Origin: Epichloe hybrida
Lineage: Eukaryota > Ascomycota > Sordariomycetes > Hypocreales > Clavicipitaceae
DNA: 64,000 nt
Assembly (NCBI GenBank): GCA_019022495.1
Contig: JAFEKR010000003.1
Span: 2,232,001 to 2,296,000 of the forward strand
Reading direction: 5' to 3'
The notes under the pieces were generated by a model that saw nothing but the letters and a program-made list of their open reading frames with translations, searched no databases and was not told the origin of the DNA. Made by a program: the position numbers and the translations under genes. Numbering within the stretch: position 1 is the first letter of the stretch; each line of letters opens with the position of its first letter. Positions 53,863 to 64,000 of this stretch are shown in pieces.

Positions 53863-55158
53863 CTACGCAGGACTTACCTCCGCGGGTTTGCTCTGCACAT
53901 TCTCCAACGTGGCTCCAGCCAGCTTCTCCTGTACGGCATCCACCTCTCCCGGATATCTTTCTCCCTCTACCGAGACAGCAACAGTAGGAGCAGCAGACGC
54001 AGACATGGACGTAGACGCAGACGCAGACGAAAATGCGAAACCATTCACACTCACGTCCGTGCCGCCAGCCAAATAATCCTCCGACTCGCCGATTTGGCTT
54101 CCTGCGGCTGTCCATCTAGCCATGCGCTGCTCCCGCCTTAGTTGACACAAGGCATTCAGGGCAGGCCAGTAGGTGGAGTGGTCGTATTCAAAGTCCATGT
54201 CGCCGTTCCAGTCGGTGCTCCAAAGCTGCTCGGCGGGGACAAACTGCTTCATATCCTCGTTGAACTTGAGCTTCTCGCGGGTAACAGGGTGCATGAAGGG
54301 TTTGATGATCTTGAAGAAGCCCCATACAATCCAGGGGACTACACAACATGACAAGTCAGTGTCTAGGTAACGCAGAGCAAATCAACCACTCGGTTGTGGT
54401 TGGGATGTGGTGCAAGTGAGCAGAACATACTCTCCAAAAAAAAAAAAAAAAAAAAAAAGATACACAGAGGGGGGCAGAGATTATGATGAGTGCGCAAACC
54501 TACCATTGATGATCAGGGCCTTACCCAGTCTTTCGGGATAATGACTCTGCAGAATGCGCAACACCTCCCTCGCCGTCGAAATTGGCTCGGATGTATTCTG
54601 CCTCTGCTTACTAGGCTTGAAGTTGATCATGAGATTCAGCTTCTCCACGCCCGGGGGCATCATATCCGTCACCCGCTCCACCATGTAGAACAAGTGTTGG
54701 ATCTGCCGAGGACTGCCCTCCGTGTTCTGCCGCGCGGGATTCAAGTAATGACACGGACGACCCTGCTTGTCGAACCCGAGTATAATCTGCTTGCCCGTCT
54801 CCTGCTCCGGAGATATGTACTCGGGCGTGAAGTCATCGATGCCGTATTCACGACGCCACGCCAGTGTATCAAGGAGGCGTTGCTCCGACTCCTTGACGGT
54901 CCAGTTTGTTGCGCGGAGATAGCGAAGCAGACATTCACGTGTGAGCCAGGCTCGCTCTCGTTCATTTATGGGCCCGGATTTGCCCTTGTGCTCCTTGGTC
55001 GGGCAGGTGATTTCCGTGAAGGCCCGGGCCTTTTCTAACAGAGTCTCGTACTTGGTTTGTTGGTCGGGCGTGAGTTCTGCGCGAGGCTCGGGCACGCTGG
55101 ATGGTGTGGGGGCCTCGAACGGCGTTTTTCGAGGTGAAGAGTCTTGTGTACTTGGCAT
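53863..55158 (-). CDS. Sec14-like CRAL-TRIO lipid transfer protein
   Basis: CRAL-TRIO proteins of the Sec14 family move phosphatidylinositol and other lipids between membranes and prime PI kinases. Exons are 55158-54504 and 54338-53863 (165-nt intron, donor GTAGGT, acceptor GTGTAG, containing a ~22-nt T-run on the sense strand), giving 376 residues. After a Pro/Ser-rich leader (~30 residues) come the CRAL-TRIO N-domain (RECLLRYLRATNWTVKESEQ; LAWRREYGI), then the lipid-binding fold (QIILGFDKQGRPCHYLNPAR; LQSHYPERLGKALIIN). The next exon starts VPWIVWGFFKIIKPFMHPVT with KLKFN, the usual end of the fold. The Ser/Ala-rich C-terminus stops where a perfect GTAAGT donor overlaps the last codons (GAG|GTAAGT), so a further 3' exon is possible, though I found no convincing acceptor. 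Confidence 0.9.
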
Positions 55159-55867
55159 GCTGGGCGGTTGTGGCTCTTTCGAGGTTCCAGACAGTGGGTT
55201 GGTTGTTATTCACTGTTGAGATGAGGTTTCGAGTCGAACAGATTGTTTGGAGATGGTGCGTAAGCAACGCCCTTTCTGGCCAATGGGAGACGACGGGGCG
55301 TTTTCTTTTCTGTACGTGAGCGCCGGGTGGAATAAGAATGAAAGAGAACACGATTGGACTGCAATGGGTTCAAGATGGTATTGCTGTAAACAGGTGTTCC
55401 TGTCTTGAATCCTTGATGGGGCGGCGTCTGGATTCATCTGGAAATAGGAGAAGGACGGCAGCAACGGAAAGAAGTCAATTGGGGCATGTGGGGCACCAGT
55501 GACTTCATGGTCACCAAGGTTGTGCTTTGCTCCGCCATTGCGATTGCCTGGCATCGCCATTTTTGGGCACGACGATTCACCGCACAACACAACAACATCA
55601 TTCTTCAAGACAGCAGGTCCGCAATGACTTCTTTGCAGCTCCCACTTGAAGAACTGGACTCCTTTTCGGATAAAAAAATTTGAAAACGGGGGGAGGAGGG
55701 GTCCTGTAATCTCGAAGCGAGTCTCACTCGTCACGGCGATTAAGCGGGACCCATACCCCTTATTACTTAATTACATAAGCTAATATATATCTCAAACGAA
55801 AGAGAGCTATGCTGGTGTATAAGTATATAATACTACTTTTTGGGGGTTTTTTATAATTCATTATTAC
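55159..55867. other. Promoter region and GC-to-AT boundary
   Basis: The first ~580 bp are normal promoter sequence of the Sec14-like gene. Near 55740 the composition drops abruptly to AT-rich DNA that continues to the window end. No gene is supported; the frame at 55840-56052 runs into the LTR. Confidence 0.6.
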
Positions 55868-56125
55868 TGTTGATTCCTTCGGATCTTCATCGGTTCAATC
55901 GTGGCCAAAGACCGGACCAATTATGGGTCCGGCGCGATGCATGCAATATGATTAGCTGCATTAATTTACCACCCCCTCTTTTACCCTATATACGGATTTC
56001 GCCCACTTTTCTAGTATCTAGACTTTCCCTCTCTTCTCTTTCTCTTTCCTAGCTAGCTAACTAACTATTATTAACTTTAATTATATAGGATTTATTACCT
56101 ACGTAGGACCTTAGTAAATCTAACA
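55868..56125 (+). repeat. Copia LTR, plus orientation (left element)
   Basis: The 258-bp segment begins TGTTGATTCC and ends AAATCTAACA, TG...CA with short inverted ends. It contains CCCTATATACGG, a possible TATA region, and a CTTTCCCTCTCTTCT tract. It matches the reverse complement of 59855-60110 over its whole length, with differences that are mostly C/T and G/A. Confidence 0.85.
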
Positions 56126-59100
56126 CTAATTAGTAGTTAACTTCACAACCATAGATAAGCTAGGTATTACAAGAAGAGACATTTCTATAGACACTACTAC
56201 TACTACCCCTTATTATACTATAACAGTTATTATAGTAGAGAGGTATAACTACATAAGTGTGCTAAAGGAAAAGACTAGAATCCTAGTTATAGGCTTATTA
56301 GGCTTCTAAGGAATTAATCTATTAACCCTTAGGCTTAGGGATATAACTTAGTTATATCTATCTAGGATATTATTATTAATTATTAATTTTATTATCTATT
56401 ATAAGAAAACTAACTAACTAACTAAATCTATTACCATAAGATATTTATTTCAAACCTAACGTTAAATAACCTTAGCTAAGCTAGCTAACTTACCTATAAA
56501 TTCCCTTTAATACATCACCTTCTAACAGACCTTTAATCTCTCCCTACAAGTATTTACTACTTACTTTTTACCCCCTTTACTCTTAGTGCTATTTGTCTTA
56601 TACTTATTAGTAAAACAGAGAGATTACCTCCTTCCCTTCTTTTTATAAAAAATAGGAAGTAGTAATTTCTATTATTCCCTTATTACTTTTCTTATTATTT
56701 TCTAGTTACTTTTAAAACTTATATTACTTTCTTTATCTCTATTAATTTATTCTTATTATTACTTTTATTACTTCTACTGCTTTTTCTTCTGTTTTTCCTA
56801 TTTTTATAATCTTCTAATTTTATTAAAGTAATAACGCTCCTAAAATATAAAAGAAAAACCTTGTAATAGTAATAGGTAAACATAGGAGCTTAATTAGTAG
56901 TAAAAATAATAAATTAGTAATATTCCTTTTATAATTAAAGATAGTAAAGGAATCTAGACCTTCTATAAGAGTAAAGGCTACTAGTAATAGTAAGGCTTTA
57001 ACTATTACCCCTAAAAGACCCTAAGAGCATAAGTTACCCTTATACCTTTAATAGCTTACTTATAACTTCTCTAGTAATTAGAAAGAATCTATTAAGCTAG
57101 ATCTAGAGACTACTACGTAGCTTAAGCTTAATAACTAAATTATAAGATTTATTAACCTTAGTAAGTATTAAGATTAGAGAGATAATAACCTATAGGAATT
57201 ATTCTAAGAAGACTTTAAAGGCTAGTCTAAAGACACCTTTAAAAGGGTATCTAAGGATGTTATTAAAGAATTACGTAATTCTTTACAAGATTACGGTGTC
57301 CTTATTAGGCAAGGCCTAGGATATTTAATCCTAGTATTACTTAAGGAAGTGCTTTATTAAACCTTAATACCCCTTTAGTTATAGGAAAGATTATAAGAAA
57401 GACTATAATCTTCTAAACCCCTAGAACCTTAATATTAATAGCCCCACTAGCCTACCCTAGAAATTAACCTTCCCTAACCCTAGAGATTACTTAAACCCTT
57501 ATAAGAACCCCTATAATAATCCCTATTATATTAATAGCTTTATCTAGATAATTATTATTAAGAACGACTAGTGGACTATTATTTATAATAAATTATGCCT
57601 TTATAGTAATTCCCCTTTAAAGATTAAATTACAAAGAAAATCTTAGAGCTTATAAAGATATATAAGGATAGTAACTACTATAGTAGAAAGCTATATAACT
57701 TCTTAACACTAAAGATTACACTCTTTAAAAATAAGTGTAATAGAATTAACCTTCCTTAAACATATTATTAGAAGGCTTTCCTTATTATATTAATAAGTAA
57801 TACTAAGTAATACTACCTTAATTATCTCTTTAGGAATAACTATTCCTATAAAGAAATAATTACTTATATTTATTAGCGCTTTAAGATAGAAAGTAACTAG
57901 TAATTCTATTACTATAAGTAAAGTAGTATAACACTAAAGAGTATAATTAAGAAAAACCCTAATAAAAGTAAGCTTAAGTGCCTTAAGATTATATTATTAA
58001 CCCTTAAGAAAATCCACAGGGGCCTATACCTTACTAAGATAGTAAATACTAAACTCTATAAGTAAGCCTTAAATACTATAGCTAGTGTGCCTAAATGTTA
58101 GATAGTGGAATATATACACTCTATAGGCTTTAAAAGTCTTGCTAGAGACCTCTATAAGGTAATTACTATTATAGAATTAAATAAGAGGCCCTCCTAATAC
58201 CTTTAGTACTAATAAGGAGACTCTCTAAAGGCTATATTCACTAATTATTAGTATAGATAATAATCCTATAGCAGAGGAAGTTATTATAGATAGAGCCCTA
58301 GGCTAAGCACTAAGCGCTACTTTATATATAGTAAGAGTAGCTACTAGTTCTCTAATCACTTTACTAAAGAATATTAAAAGGAAAAGGACTACTAGTAGGC
58401 TAGTAAAATATATTATATACCCCCTTTAGAGAAAAGATTCTAGGTATTCCTTACCTCCTATAAAGGGTAGGATAATAATAAGCCTAATAAAGGCTTAGGT
58501 TAGAATTAGGAATTATATCTTTTAGCCTATATAGAAGCTAAAGATAATAATAATAATATAGAGGAGCTACTATTAATAGCACACCTAAGCATCACATAAT
58601 TCTTCTACTCTAGATTACAAACTAACTATAATACCACTAACATTAATATCCTTATAACCCTAAATAATTAAGCCTTCTAATACATATTCCTTAGGCAAGA
58701 GCTCTATAAGCTATAAGAGTGTAATAAAGGCTTAATTTGCTATATCTCTAAAGAACACTATTCTAAAGAGGTTTTTAGAGGGATTATACCTAATACTAGC
58801 GCTATAGGAAAGTTAACTATAGGAGAGGTATAAGTAAAGGCTCTATTAAGATTAATACCTTTATTAAAGGTAACCCCCTGTGAACCCTAAATTAATATAT
58901 TTAGCGCTAGATTAGTAGTTACTAGAGAAATCCTTTATATACCTATGGAACTTAGAGAGCTCAAATTTTATATCCTTAACATAGCTACCCTATTCCTCTT
59001 CTTAATTACTAATATAAATAAGATATAAGTTAAGATTAATAACCTTGCTAACGTGCTTATCTAAGGCAATAAAACTATACCTATTATGTAATAATAGGGA

Positions 59101-59300
59101 TACCCTTAGTGGTTACTAGAAGCAAGAGAGATAGTTACCTTCCACTTTTTAGAAGGAGATATCCGTTAATTATATCATTAACTTAGTTACCCTTCTATTC
59201 AATAACTCATAAAGATCCTTTACTAAGCTAGTTATAAAGTTAAACACTAGGTAATTAAGGAATTAACTAAAGTCTGCTACTATTACTAGATGTATAGCAA
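55868..59300 (+). mobile_element. Decayed Ty1/Copia retrotransposon, 5' half (left element)
   Basis: This element runs in plus orientation from its 5' LTR (55868-56125) through leader, gag and the start of pol, and breaks off near 59300. Every frame is full of stops and the DNA is strongly AT-shifted, as expected after RIP. Placement in pol rests on its inverted match to 63200-64000 of the right element, and on a degraded LGHPS-like gag-pre-integrase region near 59160-59250. The inverted match ends at about 59300, just before a TAATG tandem repeat. Only the orientation and the element class are firm; no protein can be made from it. Confidence 0.72.
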
Positions 59301-59854
59301 GCAGAGCATGTAATGTAATGTAATGTAATGTAATATTTGGGGTTTGGATGTAATGTGTAATGTTAGGGGAAAATAAAAGTGGGGTATATTAAGATCTTAT
59401 TATGTTATATAGATTTTTCTTTATTAAGTTAATATTAGCATTAATTTAATTACTATTTTAGTTTATTTACTATAAATTATTCAAGTTTCCTTAGTTTTAG
59501 ATTATTAGTTATATATTAGGGTATAGGGTATATTATATAGGTTTAAGAGGATAATAGAAATCCTTGAATTTCTTTTTATATTATAAGATTTTAAAATACT
59601 AATCAATCTAATTTCTAAGATTTAATATTATATTATTTAACCTAAGTGGTTATTTTACTAAATAATACCCTATATATACTTTTAAATTTAATATAAAATA
59701 ATATATTATAAGTCTAAATAATTATATTAAGGACTAATATAAAGATCTTTAAGAAGCCTATATTATTTAAAGTTAATTAATTTAAAATAGAATATAAAAT
59801 CTATTTATTTAGAATTAATAAATAAATATTATACTTTTAAAAAATAAAAGTTTC
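59301..59854. other. Very AT-rich spacer between the two Copia relics
   Basis: The spacer starts with five TAATG units (59311-59335), then a short G-rich patch, then about 450 bp almost free of C and G. I see no coding remnant. It may be a third, more decayed repeat or the far side of the truncation event. Confidence 0.5.
59311..59335. repeat. TAATG pentamer repeat at the truncation point
   Basis: Five tandem TAATG units begin within about 10 bp of the point where the left Copia relic loses similarity to the right one. Confidence 0.8.
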
Positions 59855-60110
59855 TGTTGGATTCACCAAGGTCCTGCGCAGGTAATAAATCCCGTATGAT
59901 TAAAGTCAATAATAGTTAGTTAGCTAGCTAGGAAAGAGGGAGAAGAGAGGGAAAGTCTAGATGCTAGAAAAGTGGGCGAAATCCGTATGTAGGGCATAAA
60001 AGGGGGTAGCGAATTAATGCAGCCAATTATATCGCGTGCATCGCGCTAGGCCCACAATTAGTCTAATCTTTAGCCATGATTAAACTAATGAAAATCCGAA
60101 GGAATTAACA
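59855..60110 (-). repeat. Copia LTR, minus orientation (right element)
   Basis: Read on the minus strand it begins TGTTAATTCCTTCGGAT and ends TTGGTGAATCCAACAG-proximal CA. It is 256 bp and the inverted partner of 55868-56125. Some sites are less decayed than in the left copy and others more, so the two copies mutated independently. Confidence 0.85.
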
Positions 60111-60299
60111 CTAGTAGTCTCTCTTTTTCCTTTATAGCTAAAGAGCTTAAAAACATAATAAAAATCAAATTAAAGGAAAGTATACATAAGTAAATCCCTT
60201 AATAGGAATCTACTGCTCTAATTAGCCGTTATGGCATTAGTTAATTAAATTAATCTATCATTCCTTACCTAAGCTCCTGTTTCCTAATATCACAGGTCT

Positions 60300-61620
60300 C
60301 TTTACCTATCCTTTAACACAAATTATTAATTCGTTCAAATTAATCAAAGAGGAAAGCAATAAATTTGGCAATGCTTTTGTTATTATATCCACCGGATTGT
60401 CGTTGCCGTTAATCTATCTAACTTTGTAGATCTTATGCCTTTTATATAATTAATAAAGAGCTATAATATTAATTATTAGTCTTTTCTCCTTTATGGTTCC
60501 TAGCTTTATAAGATATTTATATAACGAAAAAGAATTAGTATAGAGAATTATAGGAATTCAAGGTATCTTTAATTGATTTATAATCTAATGTAGAGTCATG
60601 GAAATCGCATAGGTAATATCTACGCCTTAAACTATGCTATATAACTTAGAGGCAAGCGTGCTATAAGTAACTCTCTTGCTCTTTATTAAGCTATATATAA
60701 TAATATTGCCTTTCATAATAAAGGTATTATTATCTTGCATTATCTTGTTGCTAATTATAATCACGTATCCAATCTATGAGCTCAAATCCTTATTATTAGC
60801 AAGCGATCCATTTACAAACATAAAGAGCTTTGCCTCTTTAAGGACTAAAGGAATGTATCGCAGTCTATGTTATTAATTCTTAATCTGCTACTTAAGGCGT
60901 TTATTAAGGCATATAATATCTTCCCTAGAGGGTTCTTAGTGTTAAGCTATAATTAATAAGTTATAGGAAGCTTCTAGTTAACATATAGTTATAATATAGC
61001 TTCCTTAGGCTTATTATTCCATGTAGTCTTGCTTTACTATTAGGGATTAAGAATTAACTTCCTTAATCTTCTAACTCTAGCCTTTTTAGGTTAATATTAG
61101 TAAGTTATTAGTGTTCTAGGTTAAGATATAGCTATTAAAGATAAGGGGATTCTTAGTAGTTAATCGTTGCTTTTCTTTAGCTATAAAATTAGCCTTCTAG
61201 AGCTCTTTCTTTTCTTTTTAGAAGAAGTTATTATTGCTTAGGCCTAATGTATTGTTAGTTTGCATTCTAATAATACTAAAGAGGTTCTTATTATTTAGAG
61301 CTATGATTAATAAGTAAGAATTATAGGTTAAAGTTATTATATTAAGGTTATCCCTATGGTAATAGAAGTATATTACCTACTAGTAGGTTCTAGCCTTTAT
61401 AATCCTATAAAGAGGTCTAATTAATTTAATTATAGTCCCTTCTAGAAAGAGATATATAATTTGCTTTAGTAATCTCACGATAATTAGCCTTGTTAGCACC
61501 GTGTGCGATTAAGTGTAAGCTTATGTAATATTGCGAATCCAAAGGTAAATGCCTCTTTTTCTTAATAATAGAGCGATAGCTACGATAAGTCGATAGCTTA
61601 CTTGTTAAATTATTAGCGAT
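60300..61620 (-). pseudogene. Copia reverse transcriptase/RNase H remnant
   Basis: On the minus strand, about 61440-61280 translates with stops as RPLYRIIKARTY and YYHRDNLNIITL, the degraded form of a fungal Copia RT stretch. About 60420-60310 reads INGNDNPVDIITKALPN followed by LSSLINLNEL, the typical end of Copia RNase H. Reading frames change and stops interrupt both, so no functional protein is possible. The substitutions that separate it from an intact enzyme are largely G-to-A and C-to-T. Confidence 0.75.
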
Positions 61621-64000
61621 TGCGTTAGGATGAATTCCTTTCCTTTATTATTATGGCCTTATATAACAAGGCAGGATTTCTTGTATGGTAAGTCCGTTCC
61701 TTTGCCTTTAATCTCTCTAACTATACGAGAATCAAAGATTCTATGACCTCTGTGCTTCGCTAGGTTAAACTTAACGAATTTAAACATATTATAAGCTTAC
61801 AAAGCGTTAATCTTAGCTTAATTAGACTACTTAAAGGGTTTTCCTAGGGTTATAATCCTTCCTTCTTAGCGGAGCTAAAGGGCAAGGTTCTAATTAGCCT
61901 CTTCCTTTACTATAAGAAATGCTATGCTTAGTATCCCTCTGGTTATAACCTCTTAAATAAAGGCCTCCTCTTAATCTTTATTTATAAGTACATAGAGTTA
62001 AACTAGGCTAATATCCTTCTTAGGGCTATAAGGTCTTCTTTTCCTTACTTTTATTCCTTTAGGGCGTGGTAATAAGTCTTTAACTTAATAGCTTTCCCTT
62101 AGGGCCTTTTAGGCTTTATAAGCCTCTTTATTAGACTCTCCCGCACTTATAAATTACACTATAAGGGCCTTTCTTAGTCTCCCTTACTTTCTCTTAGCTA
62201 GTATCTATAGCTCTTTACTATCTTCTATTAGAGAATCTCTTTTATTAGTAGTAGTTAGTTATGTAGCTCCTTCTTCCTTTATATTACTTAGCTATTATTC
62301 TAGCGGATTATAGGGCTTTATCTCCTACTACTCTAGCCTCTCTATAGTATATAAGTCTTTATAATAGGGCTTTACTACTATAAAGCAAAACTTTACTAGG
62401 CTATAGGGCATGTTAATAGTATAAGTCTCTCTGTTAGTAGTAAGCAGCTTATATAAGCTATGCTAGCTACCTTTCTCTCTTTATACGCATATATTAGCTT
62501 ATAAAGGTAACTAATATATAGGCACTATATTAGGGCTATTCTAGGCTTTAAGGGTATTATAGACCTGCTATAAAGCCAGATAGTAGCAGACTTTATTAGT
62601 AGCTTTATAAATTACTTTAGCATATTAAATAATAAAGACGCTTAGTAGTAACTTATTTATTATTTATAAGTAGCCTTTAAAGACTAGCATGGTTAGGATA
62701 ATACTATTTAGGCCTGTGAAGTTATTAATTGCCTTAATAGCTATTTAGAGACATTACTCTAGCGCAAGCTCCGTTCTAATTAAGTCTATAATAATATTAT
62801 AGGCTTAGCGTAAAGGTCTGTGGTATCTCTTAACCTTTCTAATGCTATTATAGGCTTTAATTAGCATCTCACTAGTTTTAATTAACATTAATTAAGCATA
62901 ATGCCTAAATTTAGCAGAAGCGAAGTTATTACTAGCATTATGAATAATCTAATCTAGAGGTCTGAGATAAGTATTAATCTAATATTCGCGGATTATATCC
63001 TAGATGTCTTAAGCCTTCTGCTTCTTTAGATTAAGGAATTAGGCTACTTAGAATAAGGTTACTAAATTAATAATATAAAGCACTAGTTAGCTATTGATTT
63101 GCATGATATTAATAATAATCTTGTAGTTAAATTTGTGATTATCCTTAATTATGAATTTGAATTAGCTAGGGGCTTTTCTATGTATCTAGTAATAGTAGTA
63201 AACCTTAGTTAATTTCTTAATTACCTAGCGTTTAACTTTGTAACTAGCTTAGTAAAGGATCTTTACAAGCTATTAAACAGAAGGGTAACTAAGTTAATAA
63301 TGTAATTAATAAATATCTCCTTCTAAAAGGTAGAAGGCAACTATTTCTCTTGCTTCTAGTAACCACTAAGGATAGCCCTATTATTACATAATAGGTATAG
63401 TCTTGTTACCTTAGATAAGTACGTTAGCAAGGTTATTAATCTTAACTTACATTTTATCCATATTAGTAATTAAGAAAAGAAAGGGGGTAGCTATGTTAAG
63501 GACATAAAATTCAAGCTCCCTAAGTTCCATAGGCATATAAAGGATTCCTTTTATAACTACTAATCTGGCGCTAAATGTAATAATTTAGGGTTTATAAGGG
63601 GTCACCTCTAATAAAGGCATTAATCTTAACAAAGCCTTTACTTATACCTCTCCTATAGTTAACTTTCCTACTACGCTAGTATTAGGCATAATCCCTCTAA
63701 AGACCTCTTTAGAATAGCATTCTTTAGAGATATAGCAAATTAAGCCTTTATTACACTCTTATAGCTTATAAAGCTCTTATTTAAGGAATATATGTTAAAA
63801 AGCTTAATTATGCAAGGTTACTAGGACGTTAACATTAGCAGCGTTATAGTTAGTCTGTAGTTCTAAACAGAAGAATTATATAATACTTAGATATACTATT
63901 AATAGTAGCTCCTTAACATTATCATTATTATCTTTAGCTTCTGTATAAGCCATAAGATATGCTTCCTAATTCTCACCTAAGCCTTTATTAGGCTTATTAT

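Larger units (their letters stand above)
59855..64000 (-). mobile_element. Decayed Ty1/Copia retrotransposon (right element, 5' end beyond window)
   Basis: This element runs in minus orientation. Its 3' LTR is 60110-59855. Reading leftward from the window edge come gag and protease remnants, the pre-integrase segment (about 63200-63300), integrase, reverse transcriptase and RNase H, then the LTR. Two places keep recognisable protein similarity: RT near 61290-61440, with RPLYxIxxAxTY and YYHRDNLN; and the RNase H end near 60310-60420, with INGNDNPVDIITKALPN. This order is that of Copia, not Gypsy, where integrase follows RNase H. All frames are broken by stops. Its 5' LTR should lie beyond 64000. 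Confidence 0.8.

Noticed and set aside
60676..60876. 66-codon frame in the AT-rich region
   Set aside because: It falls inside the decayed Copia pol and is rich in Ile and Leu by composition alone.
1..64000. tRNA, rRNA or CRISPR-like arrays
   Set aside because: I found no credible tRNA T-loop plus acceptor pairing, no rRNA-like sequence, and all tandem repeats are simple satellites without unique spacers. A covariance-model scan would be needed to exclude small RNAs.

Overview
The window comes from a filamentous ascomycete, most likely a Sordariomycete of the Hypocreales type; I would not name a genus. The grounds are intron style (about 47-165 nt, GTRNGT donors, CTRAC branch sites close to the acceptor), Pezizomycotina-type proteins (a SepA/Bni1 formin, single-gene CAND1, a WOPR regulator, a short COG2), and an AT-rich end full of retrotransposon relics carrying C-to-T/G-to-A decay typical of repeat-induced point mutation (RIP). 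There are 21 protein-coding genes I can support. Exon joins were worked out by hand from frame, splice signals and family motifs.

Layout. 1-24.5 kb is dense with housekeeping genes: a partial coiled-coil protein, a small secreted protein (-), the formin, a U4/U6.U5 snRNP 27K-like protein (-), ER glucosidase I, a 37-aa micro-gene, the mitochondrial tRNA-modifying GTPase MSS1/MnmE (-), proteasome subunit alpha-6, a LOG-like phosphoribohydrolase (-) and a CLPTM1 membrane protein. 24.5-33.7 kb is sparse: relic repeats, a lone WOPR (Gti1/Pac2-type) regulator (-), about 3.3 kb with no gene I can see, a Zn2Cys6 transcription factor, then a solo LTR inserted into a duplicated scrap of CAND1. 33.7-55.2 kb is again dense: CAND1, an unknown protein (-), COG2, mitochondrial uL1 (-) divergent from cytosolic GluRS, mevalonate kinase, a small acidic protein, TRAPP subunit Trs31 (-), a BCS1-like AAA protein (-) and a Sec14-like lipid transfer protein (-). 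From about 55.74 kb to the end the DNA is AT-rich and holds two decayed Ty1/Copia elements facing each other, with matching inverted LTRs.

The genes do not form a biosynthetic cluster or an operon-like system. Themes are secretion and polar growth (formin, COG2, Trs31, glucosidase I, Sec14-like, CLPTM1), mitochondrial translation and assembly (MSS1, uL1m, BCS1-like), protein turnover (CAND1, alpha-6) and two regulators in the sparse zone. I found no convincing new system. The strongest points for follow-up are: MSS1, whose catalytic C-terminal Cys motif is encoded by a 19-nt final exon and lost if the intron is retained; a one-base frame break in glucosidase I just before the conserved Glu segment; the solo LTR inside duplicated CAND1 sequence with near-perfect target-site duplication; the facing RIP-decayed Copia pair; and two GC-AG introns. 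Three conserved genes show small unexplained frame breaks, so base-level assembly errors are a real alternative.
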